From assembly GCF_008831285.2 (NCBI RefSeq), contig NC_045142.1:18415354-18479353 (forward strand): DNA of 64,000 bases. Reading direction: 5' to 3'. The translations under genes were made by a program, and so were the position numbers. Below are positions 50,953 through 62,925 of the stretch, piece after piece (position 1 is the stretch's first letter; the number at the start of each line of letters is the position of its first letter). The notes below the pieces were generated by a model. It searched no databases and was not told where the DNA came from. It saw only the letters and a list, made by a program, of their open reading frames with translations. The stretch is from Nymphaea colorata (lineage: Eukaryota; Streptophyta; Magnoliopsida; Nymphaeales; Nymphaeaceae).

Positions 50953-53451
50953 CACATTTGATTGTTGCATAGCTGTTTGACCATTTTTGCAGAATGACCA
51001 TTTTTCACTAGCTGACTTATGTATGTGATTAAAATATCCAAGCTTATATATTCAAATTATTCCTTCTGATCCAATGTGTGGATCACATTGTGTAGGAATC
51101 CAAAATCAAATATTCTATTTTTTTGTGGTTCTTATTCTGAAAAAAGGAAGAAGAAGAAAACGCACACGCGTGTATGTGTTAGCCTGTACATCTTTATATG
51201 TAACTTCTCTATATGTCTGTATTTACATGTATGTTTATAACGTTAACAGGTCTCTTTCTATATGTGTTTTTCTTGTGTATCTGTTTGTCCTTGTATGTTT
51301 TTTGTACATGTGATTGTATGTCATTGCTTTATTTCAATTTTTTTTTAGCTGACTGACTCGGTCTGACTTGGACCTCCTGGGCTCGAATAGGGCCTTCTTT
51401 GGGTCTTAAGTAACTCTTATCCGACTTCCAGTTGTGAAAACTCAGAGGTTGGTTAGTAATTTTAAAGATATTTGTGAAGGTGGAGAAAGTAGATTAAGGT
51501 AAACATACATACTCAAACCTTGATACTTGAAAACATGCTCACATGTTAGTAAAAGTGTTAACCAAGTGGCTTATTGACTTTTTATGAACCAAGAAACAAT
51601 CCTTACATGCATAGAAAATCTTAGTGATGAGTTGGGTGCCTGAAGCTTCTGCCTCTTATGGGAATTCATTTGCTGAGGAGTTGGTCTGTGATTGGGAAAT
51701 TAAGGAACTTGTTTCCCAAATTATAAAAGGCATGCTTTTAAGGACATTAATTTTTTAATATGTAACTTGACATTTAGTGTGCACAGTAATGAATTTTTAC
51801 AACTTCTTATAATAACACTATGTTGGTTGGTTGATTTTAAAATTTAAACTGAATTGTAATCCTCAATTGGCTCCTATGTCACATGGGTGTGGGGAGCGGG
51901 TGCCAGCTATGTCACCAGGGTGCGGAAACCCTGGTGACGCACCCGCGTCGACGCGACGCGGGTGCGGATTCGAGTGCGGGTGCGACCCAGATTCGCACCC
52001 AACCCGCACCACGTTAATTTGAGTTTTTTTTTGGTTTTTTTAATAAATTTGATATTATTAATATATAATAATAATAAATTAATAATAAATATTCTTGCGG
52101 CACCGCCGTACCTGAATTTTTTGAGATGTGCCGCGCCGGCACCGGCACCTGTACCCGCATCTTGGTGACATAGGGTTCCGGCAAGTCTCCATTTTTTGCA
52201 AGTTCCAAAAAAAAAATTGGGTGTGGGTGCTGCGAGAGCATATATATATATATACATATATATATATACGTGTATATGTTATTTTTTATATAAGTAATCT
52301 TATTTGTCTATATTTTTAAACTTTTTTTTTTGTCAAGGTTACCTTAATCTCATACAAAATTCATTTTTTTTAAAAAATAAAATAAGGGGAGAGAGAGAGA
52401 AGAGGGAAAAAAGAAGAAGGAAAGATAGGAGAAGGAAAAAAAATGAAAAATAAAACAAGAGAAAGAAGAATGAGTGCGGTCAGCAGCACCCAATTCAGTT
52501 TGACCAAGTTGGGTGCCGTGTCGGGCTGCACCCGCATCAGTGCGGGTGCGCCACCATAGTTGGTGCACCCTTGTGACTTATTTGGCACTATGTTGAATTC
52601 TTGTTTCCAGCTTCATATCCATCTAGGAACCCTTTGTGGTGTCAAATTCAGAATTTGTATTCTATGTATGGTTTTTCTGGTAAAAACAAATATTAGAATT
52701 TTGCCAATATGTAGTTTTTTTTCCCCTCAACATGCTTTCCATGATGACATTATAGGTCTGGAGCTTATCACTGGGAGTTCTATTGAGGACCATTTCCTTC
52801 CCAGATAAAGTTGCAGCAGTAGCGTTGGAGCCTGGAGAATATGCATTTTATGCTGCTTGCAATGATGCAAACATCTATATTGGTGCACTTAACTGCGGGA
52901 ATAGCACTGATAGCATTTACGGGAAGGATATTATTGGCATGTTGTCTGATCACAGGTTTTCATCATTACTTATTGGCTAGCTCAATTTCATGTTGTTTCT
53001 CAGAGATCCTAACTATGAGGAATTTCTGTTTCCTATTTGCCTATGTCAATAAGATTTTAATTGGAAACATGTGGTATCATGAGTTGTTGAAATACTGAAA
53101 TGCCAGGTATATTCACTATCCATTCTCAAATCTTTCGACTACTTGTACCCAATATCTGAATGAGTTCATTTTGTTTGTGGGCTCAACTAACTAATTCAAA
53201 GGATTCCTTTTTGTTGAAAAAAATTCAGATGCAAAGAATAAGGGAAAGGAACATAGCTATCTTCTAGTTTTTGGTAAAATATAATGCTAACATCTCATAA
53301 TACCGTGTTATGTTCAAAAGGAGAAGTCATGAAATTTTCAAGTTTCTAATCATGAAGAAATTTAAAAAGAAAGAAGTGCCACATCAGACTAGCAGATGTA
53401 TATTGAAGTTTTTTACCTATTTATTTGTTTTTGTCATATCAAAACTATGTT

Positions 53452-53523
<72 letters not shown>

Positions 53524-56326
53524 CTTACCAATAGAAGCACTAATATAGCTACAATATTGTTAATTGCAGTGACTGATATAGGTCATTAGTTGCTCATTTT
53601 ATAGTGTGGTGTTGCTTCTTTTTTTGAGATTTTGTATGTCCTACTGATATGTTCACATTTCGTTCGCCTTTGATACTTATACATCAACAGTGAAGCTGTT
53701 ACATGCTTGGCATTGAGCATAGATGGAGTTACCTTGGTTTCAGGATCAAAGGATAAAACTGTTCGTGTATGGAACACCATAACTCGGCAGGTTCTTCGCA
53801 TTCTTAAACATGATAAAGGTACACTATCAGGCACGGTTAACTAGAGTCTGGTGTTCACTTGTAGTGAACTTTCTCATTTGCTGTCTATCAGTTCCTCAAC
53901 AGGGCCTAGTTTCACTTGCGGAAAGAGATCTCTTCCAGCTGATTGTGTGGCCTGTTAATGTGTTTTACATTTTTAACTGGAAGATATATCTTGATTAAAA
54001 AATTAAACAGAATCTATTTTTCTATGGCTGACTTTATTATGATTAAAAGTTAAAAAATTGAATCTGTTAGTGGTCGTTGTGATCTTATTTTGATTAACTC
54101 TGAGTCTGTTTTAATGGGCTTTTGTTGGTGCACTAGTTTAAGGATCATCTTTTTATGTTGTGTAATAGGATTTATTCTTTCTTGCTTGGAATTGACATTT
54201 GATTTTAGTGCGTTTGATGGAGATATCCTTCTGTTGTTTGACAACTTGTTTTTGTGTATATGATGAATATATAAGCCAAAGGTTTGAAAGCTTAGAACTA
54301 TCTATACAAGCGGAGTTTGGATATATGACTTCACATACATTATCTCCATAGACAACTCTATCAAATGAGCCTGTGACTTGGCTGACTTGGTGGAACTGCA
54401 ATTTCTGGCTGGGCCAGTCCATGACTTGGCGATCTTGTAAACTTCATGGTTTTCCTATTTTTTGGCCAGGTTGATGATTGATTCAGCTGGGTCAATTCAT
54501 CTGACTTATCTCAGTTTTCAAATTCCATTCCCACTCAAATTATTGAAGTAATATTTAGATGACCTTTTCCACCATTTGACCTGTTCATGTGACAAATGAT
54601 CTTGGGTTAAGTTATCCGACTACTTTACCTGAGCTTGTTCTGGTGCTGTGCAAGTTTCATGCATTGCCTTGCTCATTCCAATTTTCTTTGTCTTTCAATA
54701 TACATGTAGAAAATGAGCAAGAAACATGAAAGAAGCTATCTTATCTTATTAGGATCCAATGCAGTTTTTCTGCACCAGGGACTTGTACAGAATGAAGAAA
54801 AAACATGAGAATTTGCATTTTTAGGCTTTAAGCTTTAAGATGAATGAAGTTCATGTTTGTACTTTGTCAGAATGAAGAAAAAACATGAGAATTTGCATTT
54901 TTAGGCCTTACGCTTTAAGATGATTGAAGTTCATGTTTGTACTTTGTCTCCAACATTTGCACAAAGTTTGTATTCTTAGCCTTTAAGAAGAATAGAGCTC
55001 AAGCTGTTATTTTCTTCTGACATTTGCATGAACTAGTTTCATCAATTGAATGTGCTCGTTTCTTTCATGGCTTTGATGAAGGTGCTTCGATGTGCACATG
55101 CAGGCCCAATTAGCAACATTCTTGTGATGAAACAACCAAGCTCATTGGGCAGTTCTTGGCTTCCAAACAGTCGATCCTTACCCCCACCACTGCATAGACA
55201 CATAACACCTGAGGTGGGGCACCCTGATGATGGCCACGAAACCAACCCTCTTGTTTCACTGCAGCATCAGTATGCCAAGTCACTGGATGGCCAACTTTTC
55301 ACTAGCTCTCATTTGATAAAGAATCAAGTTAAAGAACTTGAGGTTGTGCATTTTACTTTGCATCTCTTTCCTGTATTTCCATTTCCAAATATGTTGTTTA
55401 TCTGTGCATTCTGCAGCTTCCAGTAATTGGTCTGAACTTCTGAGTAGCTTATGCTTTCTTTTCGTTGTTTTAGTCCATTTGCTGATACTGTGAACCATCC
55501 AAAATGCCAGCTATTTACTACTTGTACTCTGTAAATGCATGGAAAGGGCTAAAGCATCGGGAGACTTGGTTGCTTGATCTTCTAGACCATTTTTTTTGGG
55601 ATGCCTAATGCGTTCATTAAAATTTTTAGGGGGCATTTGGTATATCCAGAATCATGGAATTTTAGAATCAAAATGCTCAATTTTTAAGAAATTGGAATTA
55701 TTAAACAAACGAGGTATTTTGTTTCCAGAGTTAGGAAACTGAAACCTGGAAATTTGATTCCATTCTAGTATGAGGAGGAATTATGATTCTAGAATTTTCA
55801 TTCTTGAATCAAAATTCCAAACCATCAAACACCCCCTTAATGTAGTTTGTAGTTCTTATAACCTGGTTTTCAGACCTGAGGTTAACCCTAGATGTTTCCA
55901 TATAAGAAAAGCTGTGTTCGATGAGCTTTTTGATTGAAAGTTTTTTCCATTTATTTGGGTGCACTATGATCCTCTTCATTGTTCCTTTGCATTTCTTTCT
56001 TGTGTTCTACATTATGCAATTTGATTCAAAATCTGCAGTAAAGTATCTGTGCATTATTCCAACTGTTGAACGTTCATTTGGTAGATTTTGAGTTTTTTGT
56101 TTATTGGTGCTTTCAGAAACGGGATTCGTTGGCCAAAGTTAAAAGTGAAATGGGGAAGCTCAAGTCAGACCACAGCAGATCCCTGCAGGCGCTTAAAAGA
56201 TGGAAAAATGTGTACGAAGATTTGCATAGTTTTTGCATAAATGAGTTAATCGATTCCTGCAAAGAAACAAGCAATGAAGAGATTACTACTGAAAGGACGG
56301 TTTTGGAAGAAATGAATAAGTCTTAG
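41781..56326 (+). CDS. RID3: RID3/WDR18 (Ipi3-type) WD40-repeat protein
   Basis: Family role: WDR18/Ipi3 works with Rix1/PELP1 and Las1 in 60S pre-ribosome maturation in the nucleus; Arabidopsis RID3 is needed for cell proliferation in shoot and root regeneration. Exons: 41781-42017, 42751-42861, 49703-49836, 50069-50216, 52756-52955, 53691-53818, 55104-55342 and 56117-56326, 468 aa, all in frame. WD-repeat signatures: CCWDLLSG (residues about 28-35), GGGRSGAIYLWEVATGRLL, GSEDGSVKVWSI, ISSSDDCTCKVWSLS and GSKDKTVRVWNT. After the propeller comes a loop with PPPLHRHI, then a charged coiled coil (exons 7-8: KRDSLAKVKSEMGKLK) as in RID3. The N-terminus (MYSRDLN...) is longer than the Arabidopsis start MEVVIASS, but no later Met precedes the first blade comfortably. 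Intron 2 (6.8 kb) carries a dead copia element in sense orientation. Confidence 0.93.
43322..43553 (+). repeat. 5' LTR of the copia element
   Basis: 232 bp, starts TGTTGAATAA and ends CACGCAACA. It shares TATTTAATAGTTTTAGGAA and GTCTTGGACTTATTTTGTAA with the 3' LTR. A CT-rich run lies near its end. Confidence 0.92.
43554..43565 (+). promoter_or_regulatory. primer-binding site of the copia element
   Basis: TGGTTTCAGAGC directly follows the 5' LTR. It differs at one base from the TGGTATCAGAGC complementary to the 3' end of initiator-Met tRNA. Confidence 0.85.
43855..44448 (+). pseudogene. broken gag of the copia element
   Basis: Gag helical region (ELLKLRQRDLELSQYF) is interrupted by stops at 44038-44040 and near 44126. 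It is followed by a Gly/Arg-rich stretch and a zinc knuckle of the CX2CX4HX4C type (CTYCGKLRHLEDRC) at about 44313-44355. Confidence 0.85.
44461..45765 (+). pseudogene. broken protease and integrase region of the copia element
   Basis: Protease active-site motif is WIVDSGVS where functional copies usually have DSGA/T. Stops interrupt at 44881 and 45235. The integrase HHCC-like segment (WHLQLCHPS) and core remnants (NDNTCEFKS, QQNGIAERK) are recognisable before another stop at about 45763. Confidence 0.85.
46617..47777 (+). pseudogene. broken reverse transcriptase and RNase H region of the copia element
   Basis: Reverse transcriptase blocks KAIYGLKQSPRAWF and VYVDDIVLTG (with the catalytic DD pair) are visible. 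Stops follow at 46920, 47199 and 47403. RNase H pieces YSDTNYACLIDDRKSTTGF and FCDNRAATYIANN end at 47777, just before the purine tract and 3' LTR. The N-terminal part of RT (45900-46616) is too decayed to read. Confidence 0.87.
47785..47997 (+). repeat. 3' LTR of the copia element
   Basis: 213 bp, TGTTGAATAA...CACGCACCA, preceded by the polypurine-like GAAGTTGAG and followed by the target duplication TGATT. It is shorter than the 5' LTR by small deletions, including one in the CT-rich run. Confidence 0.92.
50447..50501. repeat. (AAG)n microsatellite in RID3 intron 4
   Basis: About 18 AAG/GAA units. A poly-Arg ORF over it is an artefact. Confidence 0.95.
51879..52576. mobile_element. GC-rich inverted-repeat element in RID3 intron 4
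   Basis: The left end GTCACATGGGTG (from 51879) and the inverse of the right end (GTCACAAGGGTG, near 52576) agree at 11 of 12 bases, bounding about 700 bp. The ends are GC-rich with CACCC/GGGTG motifs and two strong hairpins, while the middle (52015-52480) is AT-rich and purine-rich. Related motifs recur inside (TTGGTGACATAGGGTTCC near 52162). No ORF resembles a transposase, so it would be non-autonomous. A target duplication was not clear. Confidence 0.45.
51911..51966. repeat. two adjoining perfect GC hairpins
   Basis: Hairpin 1: GTCACCAGGGT (51911-51921) with its inverse at 51928-51938, 6-base loop. Hairpin 2: CGCACCCGCGTCG (51938-51950) with its inverse at 51954-51966, 3-base loop. They abut, sharing base 51938. 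Confidence 0.85.
53455..53520. repeat. (AT)n microsatellite in RID3 intron 5
   Basis: About 33 uninterrupted AT units, self-complementary. A further (TA)n lies at about 50908-50950. Confidence 0.95.
54786..54947. repeat. tandem duplication of about 80 bp in RID3 intron 6
   Basis: The block starting CAGAATGAAGAAAAAACATG and ending TTCATGTTTGTACTTTGT occurs twice in a row, at about 54788 and 54869, with a few substitutions (for example GCTTTAAGC against CCTTACGC). Confidence 0.85.
55627..55840. mobile_element. MITE in RID3 intron 7
   Basis: The left end GGGGGCATTTGGTATATC and the inverse of the right end (GGGGGTGTTTGATGGTTT) form terminal inverted repeats, each flanked by TTA, as expected for Tourist/Harbinger-type insertion. 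The 214-bp core is itself loosely palindromic (AGAATCA / TGATTCT). It is non-coding. Confidence 0.55.
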
Positions 56327-58514
56327 CCTCTTAGGTCACATGAAGGTGTTTGTCGTTCCAAATTTCGCAGGCAGCACCACACGCACTTCTTTCTAATCTA
56401 TACCATCATGCAAAAAGCAAATTGCATTGAGCTGTTTTCAATTTTCATACTAAGTTTTGTTATTATTTTGTTAACTTATATAATTATTTGAAAAGCCAGT
56501 TTCTATATTTGATCATGTTGTTCCATTAGTTTTCTTATAATTCGCTTGAGATGCAAATGTAATAAACACCATAAACTCTCTCTTCCTCCCGTTGCTAATA
56601 TATTCGTTAGTGTTCTCTTTTAATGGGTTTCTTGATGTAGCAGCATCACATGTTCTTTCCTTTATATTGGTCTTTGATGTCCAATAAGATGTGCAAAAGG
56701 GAAATGAAATTGGAAATGACACGAGCAAAGCAAAGTATGACGATCCTCAAATCTATGTACCTTTCCAAGGTTCTCCTTAAGCATGGTTGCAGAATAAACT
56801 ATTGTCGTTATCCACTGGTTCAATAGATGTATTGGGGTGAAGGTGTTGACTATTGTTTCTTTTCTAGCCGTTGTTTACCACATTTTTAAATATATGATAA
56901 AAGTTCCTGCCACTTGTGTTTGCGCGAGCGCCTCTACCAATTTTCATCTTCTCTCATGTGAACTTTGCCTGCATAAGGTTGATTGGACTGTAACTCTTGG
57001 GGTCAACTTTATATTAGTAACCAAATGTTTGTTAACTGGATATATATGGACCAGCCTATTCACAAATTTATATGGTAAACCAACTTATTGCATTGTTGGC
57101 ACCTAATCATCAGAAGCCACACCATAGCTGGTCTGGTAGAAGCGTGGTGATGACTTGCAGATCTTCTTCTGTGCGGTGGTCTCTACGTTTATGGGCTTAT
57201 ACGGTGGGGCACGGTGTGCTATCCTCATGCCTAGTGGCTGAAATTATATTCAAGGTCTGAAGGCTTCTGGAGCCTCTCTTTCCTTCTCCTTGCTCATAGG
57301 GTTAGAAGGATGCTTTGGAACTTAGGTGGGGAGTGGGATATAAACATTATACAGCGACCGTTTGTAGACTACAAAAGAGCTGTGCTCATAAGAATCGAAA
57401 TTTTTTACCAGTTCATTGGTTGGACCAGCTATGCTTATGCATTTTAGGGTCGATATCCAAGAGGATTTGTGATTAGATCAATAATCTGAGTTGGTGTTTG
57501 AGAGAGAAGATGCCCCTTCTCTCCCTGCCTTCAGGCTGTATCGGTGGTGCCTGAGCTGGAGCATGCACATGCTTCTTTCCTATTGATACATGGGTGTAGG
57601 CACCCATGCCACTCAAATACGACCAACCGCCTACCAGCCCCCAACTCAAGCTGGCCTGCCAACAACCCTCAAGGCACAGCCTTTCTCAAAATTGTTGTTA
57701 AAATTAAACTCAAATTCAAGTTAAAGAAAAAGGCAAAGAAAGTAAATTTATTTCAACCATGCTGGGAAGAATTGATTCAGCTTCGGTTGGGATTTGCCTA
57801 AAACTTGACAAGAAGTAAATCATTTAAATCTTGGCTGTAAGCATGGGGAAGATCATGTAGTTAACAACGTTTGGAAGCTATCATCTAAACAAGCTAAATC
57901 ATTTAATAATATTTAATTTTGTTTTTGCCCTACTTTTTGTCTTATAATTTAAAAAACTGTTTTTTATGACTTTCTTTTTAACAATAACTACACATTTCAG
58001 AAAAACTGTTCTATTAAAACGTTAGGCACACATTCTTTAACTTGGTAGCTTGGAAAACTATTATAAGCATACAATTTATTGATAGTGTTAGAAGAAATAG
58101 CAGTTAACATTTCTCGTTTATCATGTTCCTAAAAGTTTAACAAAATGTGAAGCTTTCGTTAGAAAAACCTCAAAATCTAGCTTTTTAAAATTTATAAATA
58201 AAGGTAGGTTTAAAACATGATGAATTTCCTAAAATTTTCTATTTGATAAAAGTTGGTCCTTATTGGTGTTAGGACAATTTAAATGAGTGAATTTATGGAT
58301 TTTGAATACATTTGTTGTTACAAAGATATTTATCCAGTGTGAGTGTAGACGATAAATTATCAACAGTACTGTTTTATTATAGGAGGTAAGTTAACAACTA
58401 TATTATTACAAATTGCGTATTATTATTAGGAAATATTTTGTTACATATAAGCACCATGTCTCTGTGACCGCGGCTTTGAGGAAAAGAGAAAGTAGAGGAG
58501 GGAGGAAGGAGGCC
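56327..58514. other. intergenic region between RID3 and the WDR70-like gene
   Basis: RID3 3' UTR with a possible AATAAA signal at 56561-56566, then about 1.9 kb without a recognisable gene. The plus ORFs at 56837-57106 and 57544-57801 show no known motif. The last 70 bp before 58515 (GA-rich) is probably the 5' leader of the next gene. Confidence 0.65.
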
Positions 58515-61500
58515 ATGGAGGGAGGAGACGAGGCAGAGATATACGAGGGGATGAGGGCTCACTTTCCCCTCTCCTTCGGCAAGCAGGCCAAGCAGCAGGT
58601 CTCCCTCGAGGCCGTCCACTCCGCCACCCGCCGCCCCCAGCAGCAGCAGCAGCAGACGACTTCCTCCTCCTTTTCCGGCTCCAAGGGTTGGCTCCACGAC
58701 CTCCGAAGCTCAAATTCTCGTGACGCCGAAAAAACTAGCCCTAGTGGCGCCGGAAACTTTAAATCTAATGGCGCGGTCGGCCGTTGTCACTCGGAAGATG
58801 CCCGAGATACGGAGCCTGGCGAGGAGGAGGCTGCGCAGATCCTTGCCGGGAACGGGCCTGAAGCTGGTGGCGGGGATGATGACGACGGGATGATGATCGG
58901 ACCTCCGAGACCGCCTCCTGCCGCGACGGACTCAGAGGAGAGTGATTCGGATGTAGAAGGGGACAACCTGTATAGGATTCCCATGAGTAACGAGATCGTT
59001 TTGAAGGGGCACACTAGGGTATGTAGATGAAACTATTGTATCCTTTAGTTTATTGGGTTGGTGCTTTTTGGACTGCCTGGTTATTTGGAGATCAAAGTGA
59101 AACTTCAGTTACCGTAAGATGTATACGAATTTTAACTGGTTTACTTGTTATATAGAACCTCCGCTTAGTGTTTCTGAATGTCCGCTTAGTGTTTCTGAAT
59201 GTCGGTTCTTTAATTTTATAGCATTTGCTGTATAAGTGGATCGCTAGTTTAAGTTAGTATCTCCCTTGCGTCTAAAATTTGAATTTTTGACTTTCTTGCG
59301 TTGTGATTGGAGAAGGAGCTAAAATTCCCATAACGAAGAAAAGCATATGGTTTGTTCAGAGCCGATGCTTGAGAATTTTTCTGAGTCTTTTGGAATCTGC
59401 CTCTTCACTCTTAAGAAAGAAAAAAGGAAGTTCTTTGAGGGTTTAAATAGTTTAGTGATTTTATCTGTTTCTTTGCTTTTTATAGTGGTCTTGGCTGTAA
59501 GAGAGATTGAAGTAAGTTCAACTAAGACCTTGCTGCCTACATTTTTTTTTCTCTTTCCTCAACACTTCAATGCTTTTGTTTTTTAAATTACCATTTTTTA
59601 GCAAATAGCAGTCTCTAATTAACCAAACTGTTCCTGATGGAGACTCCACAACGCTTCTTCGGTACAAAGTAACGGTTCTTCCAAACAACGGTGAAGTTCA
59701 AGGACATGAACTTTCGATAGCGGATGTTTTAAACATGGACGAATAACAAAAAGGCTTTGCCGCTTTTGCATCCAAGCGAATCAGTGTTCTGCTGTTTCTC
59801 TAGGTTATTGGTTTCCCAATTAACCAAACTGCTGAATGTGATGCACGGGATTCTGAATTTCGTCCTTAAATTGTGTTCTCAGTTATATCTTTCCTGTAAA
59901 ATCAATTCCACGCTCATGTTGCAGGTTGTTGCAGCACTCGCGGTTGATCATACTGGATCAAGAGTTCTGTCTGGTAGCTACGACTATAGTGTTCGTATGT
60001 ATGATTTCCAAGGGATGAACTCCAGACTGGCATCGTTTAGGCAGCTGGAGCCATTTGAAGGTCACCAAGTACGCAGTCTAAGCTGGAGTCCAACATCAGA
60101 TCGGTTTCTCTGTGTAACTGGTTCTGCTCAGGCCAAGGTTTTTCTGGACTCCTATTGTTCTTTACAAGCCTAATCCAGTTTCTTTTTTCCTGTTTATTTT
60201 TGTTTTAAAATACATTAAATATTTGAGAGCTGACCCATAGTTCTATGCTGTGATTTTGGTACTCAAAAAACACGTTATCTATGGCTTCAGATTTTTGATC
60301 GCGACGGACTTACGCTGGGTGAGTTTGTAAGAGGGGACATGTATCTCCGCGACTTGAAGAACACTAAAGGCCATATATCAGGTTTAACTTGTGGAGAGTG
60401 GCATCCCAAAGAAAAACAGACAATCTTAACATCTTCTGAGGATGGATCTCTACGTATTTGGGATGTGACTGACTTTAAAAGTCAAAAGCAGGTGTGTAAC
60501 TCGTAAATTTTCATTTGCACGTCTTGCATGTTTCATGTAAATATAATTGTGTAGATTCTAGGATGGAGGCTGTTTTTGCATGAGAGGATTTATTTTGTCA
60601 ATTAGAAGATAAAATGGACATTGTGCATGCACCATGGGCAAACTGCAGAAGGGAAGGGATGTCTAATGGTGGTCCTTTTCAGCATCCACCTTATTTGTTC
60701 TCTAGGTACAGACATTGGGTTAGTCCTGCACAACCAAGCTGATGGTTGAAGATAACAGAGCATGGACAGTCCAACATCCAGCTTGGTCATTCTTGGATTT
60801 TGCTCAATTTTTTCCTGTATTGGTTTGTTTTTTGGAAGGTCAGTGAGTGTGATAACTCAGCTGGAATGTGTTGAAAGTTGAAACTTCATGTGGACATAAC
60901 CTGGAGATGTCTTGTGCAAGCAGCTGGTATACATGCAAGACCTTGCTTATGTCTGCTCATGTACTAATAATGTGGAGGATTTAAAACTTTACTTTGTGTA
61001 TATGCAATCATCAAGCAGCCCCAAGTCCCTGCCTAGGACTATCATTTACGTCTAGACTCCTGACAGGCAGAACGTAGATGATGGCTTGCCGATAGGTCAA
61101 TTCAACTTATTCAGTCTGTTTTTGTTTTTTGTTTTAGATATTTTGGTTGGTTTTTCTTTTGGGCCCTTTGGAACCCATTTAGCAAATGGGCAGGACAGCA
61201 ATGGGTTCCATGCATGTCTATGTACTAGTAGAGCTAGGACAAGATGAGTTGTGGTCAGCGTCAGGCTACCTAGGCAGCCATACCTGGCCTGTCTTGTGTT
61301 GTAAAACTACTATTTCTTTGGTAACTAACCAAGACAATGACCCCTGGGAAGGACAACTTTTAGCAGTTTTATGTGTTCTTTGCTGGTGAAAACGTAAGAA
61401 TAGCTTATCAGATTTTTCCTGTGTTTTTTTTGATAATAGGTTATCAAACCTAAACTTGCAAGGCCAGGAAGAGTTCCAGTTACTACATGTGTATGGGGCC

Positions 61501-62925
61501 GTGAAGGCAAATGTATTACTGGTGGAATTGGGGATGGTTCCATACAGGTAATGCTTAGTTTACGGAAGTCATTTTCTTATTCAACAGAAACAGATTTTTT
61601 TACTTGAAAAGGGTCCGTCTTGTGAAAATCTAGTAGAGTATCTCAAGTAAAGGAACTTCTGATATGTTCTGATAATGCAGATATGGAATCTTAAGCCTGG
61701 TTGGGGGAGTAGGCCAGACATGCATGTTGAGAATGCTCATGATGATGATATTACAGGACTTAAATTCTCTTCAGATGGACAAATGCTTCTTTCAAGAAGC
61801 ATGGATGGTACCTTAAAGGTAGTTCCTGGTTCCTCATGCATGCGTCATAGACTGTTCTTTAGCAACTTGGATCTGGCAAATGCCTGGTCATTTCTTTTTT
61901 CTGCTTGCTATTTTGCTCCTATCCAAGTGTAGTAGTTCTAATTTCAGTTTCTTGTGACATAAATGTGCTCAGGTTTGGGATTTGCGGGAAAGTAAGAAGC
62001 CTCTCCATGTTTTTGAAGAATTGCCAAATCATTATTCTCAGACGAATGTTGAATTCAGTCCTGATGAGCAGCTAATTTTCACGGGGACTTCCATAGAAAA
62101 AGATGGAAATACTGGAAGCATGTTATGCTTTTATGACACAAAAAGGTTGGAGCTTGTTTCAAAAGTTGGAATATCTCCAACGTGCAGTATTGTGCGTTGT
62201 GCATGGCATTCAAGGCTTAATCAGGTTAATTGTCTCTCTTGGGCATAATGATTTTTGTTGCTTCATTCCGATACTCTTTGGTTCATCTGTTTTCATTTTT
62301 TTAGCTGTTATGCAGAACTTCTCTAATTGTTTAATTGATCTTCCTGAAGGTTTTTGCCACTGTTGGCGACAAAAAACAAGGTGGGACACATATTCTCTAT
62401 GATCCAACCATTAGCGAAAGGGGAGCCCTAGTTTGTGTTGCACGTGCACCTAGGAAGAAGTCCGTTGATGACTTTGAAGCCAAGCCTGTCATACACAATC
62501 CACATGCTCTACCCTTGTTCCGGGACCAGCCAAGTCGTAAACGGCAGCGCGAGAAGGTATTGAAGGACCCAATGAAATCACATAAACCAGACCTACCTGT
62601 CACTGGTCCAGGTTTTGGTGGGAGAGTTGGTTCAACTAAAGGGAGCTTATTGACACAATATCTTCTCAAGGTATGTTTAACGCACCACTATCTTTGCTCT
62701 TTGTAGCTTAGATGTTGGTGATTTATGGAGATTACTTGGAGCTTCTTGCAGGAAGGAGGACTCATTAAGGAAACATGGATGGAGGAAGATCCAAGAGAGG
62801 CTATTCTCAGATATGCAGATGTTGCAGCAAAAGATCCCAAGTTTATAGCACCAGCATATGCTCAAACTCAGCCGGAGCCACTATTTGCAAAGTCAGATTC
62901 CGAAGAGGAAGAAGAAGGCAAATAA
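58515..62925 (+). CDS. WDR70 / gastrulation-defective-1-type WD40-repeat protein
   Basis: Human WDR70 is a CUL4-DDB1 substrate receptor linked to H2B ubiquitylation at DNA breaks; plant copies are little studied. Exons: 58515-59018, 59925-60137, 60291-60491, 61440-61547, 61681-61818, 61973-62224, 62350-62670 and 62752-62925, 636 aa, all in frame. The N-terminus (MEGGDEAEIYEGMRAHFPLSFGKQ) fits the family; a Met 102 bp upstream is in frame but less likely. Residues 42-47 are six Gln, followed by an acidic low-complexity stretch. The WD propeller runs from about 163 (EIVLKGHTR) to 500, with GSYDYSVRMYD, SSEDGSLRIWDVTD, GGIGDGSIQIWNLK and RSMDGTLKVWDLRE. VWDLR (389-393) matches the WDxR DWD box used for DDB1 binding. 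A basic conserved tail (RKRQREKVLKDP) and an acidic end (SDSEEEEEGK) complete it. The exon 7 acceptor (TTCCTGAAG) is weak but the frame demands it. Confidence 0.93.
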
